64,000 bases of DNA. It comes from Inonotus obliquus (lineage: Eukaryota; Basidiomycota; Agaricomycetes; Hymenochaetales; Hymenochaetaceae). How positions within the stretch are numbered: the stretch's first letter is position 1; each line of letters begins with the position of its first letter. Position numbers and translations under genes: made by a program. The stretch spans positions 744,001 to 808,000 of the forward strand of contig JAJHTX010000008.1 of NCBI GenBank assembly GCA_032164295.1, read 5' to 3'. Positions 58,701-64,000 of the stretch are shown piece by piece. The notes beneath the pieces were generated by a model that was not told where the DNA came from, did not search any database, and worked only from the letters and a program-made list of their open reading frames with translations.

Positions 58701-59743
58701 ATGAAGCGGGTTAGTACTAAGGTAAACCCTCAAGAAGCAGAGCTCGTCACCCAGTAACGACAACAACATAAGGTCCCATACTCAACGGCGTCCCCTCCCT
58801 TGATATCTGCTCTCCAATCCGTTTCAACGACGCTAGAAGGGAAGGAAGAGGCGCTGTGTGTGGTCGAGGTGTTCCCTTTGCATGTTAATTTCGTCAGCGT
58901 AGGTCGATAAACATCAAGTAGACGAACCAGGAAAGGTGATGATACACCCAGGTTGAGATGTAAGAGCGCTGTAGAGACGAGCCCTTCGAGAGCGCCAGCA
59001 ACTAATCCCATAGTTTTTATCAACACTCCAAAATTGGCACCTAAGGTAAGGAGCAACCTACCTCCAGCAAACCATCCAAACCCAACTGTCCTCTTACCCC
59101 TCCCATCCGTAAGTAACTCCCAATCAATCAACGTCGGTAGCCTGCTCGCTTCCGCTTCATCACCGCCCGCTTTCCTTGCCTCCTCGAGAAATCTTGCTAA
59201 CAAGGGAACATTATACTTTTGTCCCTTGTGAGTATGGGAGAACATAATATGCGTCCTGGGTTTCCTCGAAGACGGTGACAAGTCTGTTAGAACCTCATTC
59301 AACGGGGTTTCCTTTATCCCTAGAATCACGTCTGCAGGCGCGAGGGTGGGATGTATCTTTGCGCCAGCCTGCCATTTTCTTCCTGCATCAGTATAATCTT
59401 GTTATGCACAACTGTTAGGGATATTACATGCCTTGACGAAGTCCGCATTCTTCCACACCCTCCTCTCGCAAGGCTGCACGAGAACCTCGACACCATCTTC
59501 ATGAACCAGTCTCTCCACAACCTCCGGACTAAGCGGACAGCGGCGTTCCCATATACGTTCCGGGTCTTCACGACGGATTCCCAACACGGCTCTACGTGTA
59601 GAGGTATGTGCGAGACAAGTTGGAGTTGGAAATGGATGGTGATGGTGAGAGACGCGGCGACGCGACCGAGTCGAGTGACCCGAGAGTGCTTGACCATGTC
59701 GTTGGATGAGCTTGAATCTGCAAGCGTTCATGATGGTTGTCAA
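55758..59743 (-). CDS. Bifunctional lysine-ketoglutarate reductase / saccharopine dehydrogenase
   Basis: Converts lysine plus 2-oxoglutarate to saccharopine, then to aminoadipate semialdehyde plus glutamate, as in animal AASS. Fourteen exons (minus): 59432-59743, 59062-59368, 58928-59001, 58751-58875, 58593-58693, 58504-58520, 58329-58448, 58041-58262, 57497-57980, 57306-57432, 57131-57241, 56807-57059, 56568-56737, 55758-56493; 3159 bp, 1052 aa, the size of known fused enzymes. The LKR half shows [34 protein letters not shown] and the dinucleotide motif [15 protein letters not shown] (about residue 272). The SDH half shows [17 protein letters not shown] (about 570), [14 protein letters not shown] (about 680) and [12 protein letters not shown]. 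The Arg-rich start suggests mitochondrial import. Two introns use GC donors and one exon is 17 bp. Basidiomycetes usually make lysine with separate enzymes, so a catabolic role is likely. Confidence 0.93.
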
Positions 59744-60239
59744 AGAGGAAGAAACGGGGAACTAAGTACCTCTGCTGTACTCGTCGTGCTGGAGGTGATC
59801 CGTCCGATGGTGATTTATCAAGTCATGCGGTCGCATTTACCCAATTCGTCGCTAGCCGATGAACAACAAAGCCGTACATGTCGGACACGGATACATTGAA
59901 TGACGATAACAAGTACGGCCGCGGCGGGCATACTATTGTAAACCCGCGTACCGCGTACGGCCGTGTCCAAGTCTTTCCTTTCTGGCTGCCCAAGTTCTCT
60001 TTAACTCAAAGGATGTCGGGCCCTTCGTGTATTTCAGTTCCATATCAGACATGACCTCAGCTTTATATTTCACGACTACAGGTCCTAGTCGGAGAGTCTC
60101 AAAGTATTCCATCCCACTGGTCGCTCGACTGAGGGAGGACTCATGCCTTCAAAAGAGTTCTTGTTGTAATCCCAACACAAACCCACTTTGATCGGTATAT
60201 CACTTAGTATTAATATTGATCTGCCATTGTCTCACATAC
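59744..60239. other. Upstream region of LKR/SDH, partly open on the minus strand
   Basis: A minus-strand frame from about 60110 to 59937 stays open (EYFETLRLGPVVVKYKAEV, then KGPTSFELKRTW). It could be a further exon of the small gene to the right, but I found no splice path joining them. A GC-rich inverted repeat, CGGACACGG...CCGTGTCC, lies at about 59880-59970. Confidence 0.35.
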
Positions 60240-60594
60240 TCAATCAATCACAACAATGGAATGGATTCCATTACTGCCAGTGGCTGGATATTCTTTCCAG
60301 ACGCGACTCGGATGATAATCCATACCTTCGGCCGTGTACTCATTGACGAGCTTGTAAAGTTTAATCTGCGTAACATAGGATGGTAGGCGGATACGTCGCG
60401 CCGCTTGGTCTGATCCAAGAAAGAAAGAAAAAGCGATACGGTAAGACGGGGACAACTTAGGTACTTGAGGAAAACATACCAGTAAAGAACTTGCGGACGA
60501 TTTCAGGGTAATTGGCTATTTTGCTACTGTTGTGATTGAATACTGTTACTGTATCGGTCACTAGTAGTACATAGTAAGGATTATGTCTGGGCAT
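60240..60594 (-). CDS. Unrecognised spliced ORF, 94 aa
   Basis: Exons 60480-60594 and 60240-60409, separated by a 70-bp GT-AG intron, give an open frame starting MPRHNPYYVLLVTDTVTVF and ending IHSIVVID. No domain, signal peptide or membrane segment that I recognise; the second exon is Tyr- and Arg-rich. It is divergent from the cyclophilin gene 283 bp away. It may be longer at its 3' end (see the open stretch to 59937) or may not be a gene. Confidence 0.35.
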
Positions 60595-60876
60595 CTTGTT
60601 TACAATAACTATCACAGTAAAATCAGGCGGTGGTTCTGTCGTCAAGATCCGCACCCACTGGTTCGAAATGGGCGGGATAAAGCCAAAGCACCTGCCCAAG
60701 CGCGTACCAGTGGCTACTATGATCACATTAATATTGCGCTTTTTCCTGCAAGTACGAAGTGGTTTGCACGCCAAGTAGAGCCTTCCCGTCGATCGATCAC
60801 GTGTCGTTTTCCAATGCACTGCACCGTGCACGCCCAATATTCGGAACTCCCTGAATCTTGAGCTCAGACACTCACA

Positions 60877-61941
60877 ATGTCACAACAATCAACACAACGA
60901 CCTATAGTCTTCTTCGACATACACATTGGAGAAACGCCCGCAGGGAGGATGAAAATGGAGCTCTTCAGTGATATCGTGCCAAAGTCAGTGTTCACTTTTT
61001 CCTCGACCCATTTTTTCTGCGTGATGGATATTGAATGGTGAACACGACAGAACTGCTGAGAACTTCCGACAGTTGTGCACCGGAGAGTATCGGTATGTTC
61101 TCATAAACGTGATGATGTGGTGCTAAGGTTGAGTTGGTTGTGTGCATGGAAAGGGTGAATTCGAGACCGCAAGGATATAAGGGGGCGATATTCCATCGGT
61201 ACGTACTGTCATTCTGCATCTCTGTTAACATAAACCGAAGCATCTCCATCTAGAGTGTAAGCTATTTCGCTACGCTGTTCGTGAGACTTGAATATAATGC
61301 TTAGTACGTAGCGTGCCGAGCTTCATGTGTCAAGGTATGTTTCGGTGATACAGCTGCAGGAGCTAGTGCTGACAATCTGCCAACTGAAGGTGGGGACTTC
61401 ATCAAAGGAGATGGTACTGGGTCGTTCTCGATCTATGGAGACAAATTTCCCGTGTGTATCAACCCATCGCGTCTGTTGAAGAAGTGCTTTGTTCTCATGA
61501 GGCTGTTGTCAAGCTAGGATGAGAATTTCAAAGTGAAGCATACTGAACCTGGGTTATTATCAATGGTATATTCCCGGCTTCTGATGTTCATCTTGAGTTT
61601 GAGTTGACGCATTCCGTGTATATAGGCGAATTCTGGCCCGAACACAAACGGATGTCAGGTAAGGCACTGCTTTTTTCGCCATTATACTTCTTTTTTTTTT
61701 CTTACACATATTATTTGATGATAGTTTTTCATCACGACTGCAAAATGCGACTTTCTGGACGGGAAGCACGTTGTATTCGGAAAGGTGATCGATGGCATGC
61801 TTACCCTACGGAAGATTGAAAACGTACCGACCGGACCGAATAATAGGCCCAAGTTGGTTGTGAAGGTTGTCGGTACGTGGCTTTCATTCTCTCAATCTGA
61901 AGCGAAAATGATTGTGTTTGATAGAATGCGGGGAGATGTAG
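60877..61941 (+). CDS. Cyclophilin-type peptidyl-prolyl isomerase
   Basis: Catalyses proline cis-trans isomerisation; the single-domain form resembles CypA/CypH. Nine exons: 60877-60983, 61051-61092, 61154-61198, 61312-61334, 61390-61451, 61518-61565, 61626-61658, 61725-61872 and 61925-61941; 174 aa. Motifs in order: [82 protein letters not shown], ending ECGEM. Two departures from the consensus: FHRVPSFM lacks one residue of the usual FHR[VI]IPxFM, and the Trp of CDWLDGKH (C-type Trp121, important for cyclosporin binding) is Phe. The missing residue falls exactly at the 61199-61311 intron, so an alternative splice site or sequence error should be considered. No signal peptide, so likely cytosolic or nuclear. 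Confidence 0.92.
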
Positions 61942-62307
61942 AAGTGTACATACATACTATAGATAGACACGTAGTGAGGTGATATGGGCTATGTAAAATC
62001 GGCCCGACGTATTTGAATAAATGTATATATAACCGTTTGTTCGTAGACTCCGTAGTCGTCGTCGTTGCGCCCGACGCTGTCCCGTCGACTGTGTACATTG
62101 CTTGCGCCTGCGATAATTTCCGCGGCAATTGATTGGCTGGTGATTGAATAGAGTTCATTGGAACCCTTGAAAGTGGGCGTAATGTACGTGCCGTCTCCGA
62201 TCCGAAATGGTACATACCCTCTCTTTTTTATGCTGACGATTCTTCTTCTATGATGTTGACGCTGACGTTCATGGTCACTTGATTGCACGGCGACGACGGT
62301 GGTAACG
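61942..62307. other. Intergenic, upstream of the EOS1-like gene
   Basis: 366 bp. Cyclophilin 3' end and the next gene's promoter. No gene seen; overlapping minus-strand frames are Ser/Arg shadows. Confidence 0.5.
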
Positions 62308-64000
62308 ATGCCAGCTTCGGCTTATTCTGACGGGGGGCGTTCAACGAGGTCTCAGACGACGAGGACGAGGAGCGCTTCGAGTCCATCTTCGCCCCCCACT
62401 TCCTCATCTTCAGCGACATCGACGACGAAGAGAAAGGCATCATCGAGCTTGAGCTGGTCATCGTTCACCAATCAGACCAGCTCTAATAGTGTTTACACTA
62501 CTACGACTGGTAGCCATCCTCCCGGTACCTGTCCCTCAAGTCCGAGAATCACGAGTCGTCGCACTACATCAACAACACCAAAGCCGAGCCGGAGTCAAAC
62601 TTCATCTTCAAGATCTTTCAACTCGACACGTCAGTCTCTTACAGATCCTACCTTTGTTTTAACACCCATCGCGCCTCCGTCTTCGCCTGTGACGCCGAGA
62701 AGTCCTGTTCGCGTACCCCTCAACTTGGCGATGACCATGTCTGCTTCTGGGAGTAATGGCGGTAGAGGTGAGGGATGGGATAGTGAAAGACCACGACGTG
62801 CGGCCTCTTCTCCGCAGCTTGTACGTCCTATTATGCGTTCGAGGAGTGATTCGGCGAGTTCGTCGGATGCATTGACGGCTACGGAGGAGAATTATGCGCG
62901 GTTTCGTGGTGGGAATGCGAATGGTCCAAGGTCTAGTTATGTTCATGGGTATCCAAATGGGTATGGATATGGCCTTGGGCATTCGCAAGCGCGTATAGCA
63001 CCTTCGGCTTCTGCGACCCGCTTTCCAACTCCGTATCCGCCGTCATGGACGTTTGCTGCTCAACCCGTATCACCTACTAGCGCAGACTCGTCAGAAGCTG
63101 CTACAAGTCCGAGTGACGAAGCTTCGCTTGATGAAGAAGAAGATAGTGATGAGATGGAGAGGGAGGAAGAGTTGATTTTCGTATCGTCGAGAGCTTCTTC
63201 GTCGACGAGTCTGAGTTCACATATGAGGAATCGGAGAGGGAGGAAGAAGGAGATTGTTAATGAGAGGGAAGGGTTGTTGGGACAGGGACACGCACAGGGA
63301 CAGAGGGTCGTTACGACCGCGAGGGGACAACCATGCGCGGGTGAAACGGAGACGGAGTTGGATGAATTAGTGCGTTTTTCTCTTTGCGTTGACTTCGTGC
63401 GCATATATTCAGGTGCTGACGATAGTGTTGATAATATAGCCCATTCGATTACCTACCTCACGGAATGTGGATTCAAGACCTGTGGTACCTCTACTCATTG
63501 ATATTCTCGTTCCGTTCCTCTTTCAAGTAACGCGATTTTTGTCGATCGTTCCTGCAACTGTTGGGATCCTGTATAATACGTATCGCGTTTTTCATCCGCC
63601 TCCGGTGTCTATGACGGGTGGTGTGAGGATCTCAAGTGTCGATTATATTGTCTGTGCTTTTTGGGTGCGTTCAACGTTGTTAGCATTCATTTACACATTC
63701 ACAGTGATGGGATTTTGAATTCACAGGCTATCCTTACTGGCTTTCAATGTTTATTCTTAACGACGGGGTTATTATCTCGTTGGAAAGCATACTATACCAC
63801 CATCTCAACTCTCATTCGGCTCGTGGCTCTTCAATGTATATGCTGGCCCGCAACTCATTTCACACTCGTATTCTTCGACCACACACGAAGACCCGTAGCG
63901 TGTTGGGCGTTAATCGGTACGACGACGTGTCTTTCGAGGAGTGTACAACTTTGGGTTACTAGTAACCTATACATGCCCGTCAACTCTGCTACAAATGGTA
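62308..64000 (+). CDS. EOS1-like membrane protein (partial, runs off the window)
   Basis: Exons 62308-63369, 63440-63664 and 63727 to the window end, with no stop reached. The first 350 residues are Ser/Thr/Pro-rich and acidic towards the end (DEASLDEEEDSDEMEREEEL), probably disordered and cytosolic. From about residue 355 come membrane segments: RPVVPLLIDILVPFLFQV, AILTGFQCLFLTTGLLSRW, TLIRLVALQCICWPATHFTL and CWALIGTTTCLSRSVQLW. The LTTGL-RW-YY order followed by LIRL fits my recollection of the fungal EOS1 family, linked in yeast to N-glycosylation and oxidative-stress tolerance in the ER. The first intron needs the acceptor AATATAG at 63439, because an earlier CAG leads to a stop. Start chosen at the first ATG of the open frame. 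Confidence 0.6.

Noticed and set aside
62228..62461. Minus-strand Ser-rich frames antisense to the EOS1-like N-terminus
   Set aside because: Low-complexity shadows. The plus strand continues through spliced exons into membrane segments.
1..64000. tRNA, rRNA or other structural RNA genes
   Set aside because: I looked for tRNA-like A and B box arrangements in intergenic regions and saw none convincing. A dedicated scan would be needed to exclude them.

Overview
The window looks like a chromosome segment from a filamentous basidiomycete, most likely an Agaricomycete. Genes are split by many short introns (about 45-75 bp), several proteins belong to fungal families, and the left two thirds is a graveyard of fungal Ty1/copia, Ty3/gypsy chromovirus, Tc1/mariner-like and pogo/DDE_1 transposons. 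The lineage is inferred from gene structure and family recognition only.

Positions 1-42222 are repeats. At 88-6277 a Ty1/copia element is folded into a near-perfect inverted duplication (arms 2.17 kb, spacer 1.86 kb). From 6543 to 17442 lie nested DNA-transposon remnants: a DDE_1 transposase broken by a small insertion, three Tc1/mariner-like transposases, and a pair of about 140-bp inverted repeats 10.2 kb apart. At 18793-20091 and 25974-27273 there are inverted copies of a 1.3-kb GTACCGA-rich unit; the second copy sits inside the reverse transcriptase of a full-length Ty3/gypsy element (23063-31129, LTRs 393-394 bp, exact 5-bp target duplication ATTAT). Right beside it, 31151-39357 is an 8.2-kb structure whose two ends are near-identical inverted Tc1/mariner arms (1.63 kb each) enclosing two non-transposase gene remnants. 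The tail of one of these, together with the same truncated mariner junction, is also present at 10976-11290, so the composite arrangement exists twice. Two fold-back (MITE-like) elements with TA target sites follow at 39370-40448 and 41150-42222.

Positions 42501-64000 are ordinary gene-dense fungal DNA, and most models below were reconstructed by hand to full-length open frames. In order: copper amine oxidase (+, 12 exons, 741 aa); an LTO1-type deca-GX3 protein (-, 177 aa) for Fe-S maturation of the ribosome-recycling ABC protein; a Whi2-like BTB/POZ stress and growth regulator (-, 328 aa); a Med25-type vWA Mediator protein (+, 678 aa); an 83-aa hydrophobic Cys-cluster protein (-); a DUF2470 membrane protein (+, 219 aa); a collapsed pseudogene of, and then the intact, bifunctional lysine-ketoglutarate reductase/saccharopine dehydrogenase (-, 14 exons, 1052 aa); a small unrecognised spliced ORF (-, 94 aa); a cyclophilin (+, 9 exons, 174 aa) with two changes at its active site; and an EOS1-like membrane protein running off the right edge.

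The genes do not form an operon or an obvious biosynthetic cluster. Amine oxidase and LKR/SDH both act in nitrogen and amino-acid catabolism, but no functional coupling is visible. The most unusual parts are the composite mariner structure with cargo, the large palindromes, the fold-back elements sharing mariner ends, and nonstandard GC-AG introns in two host genes.
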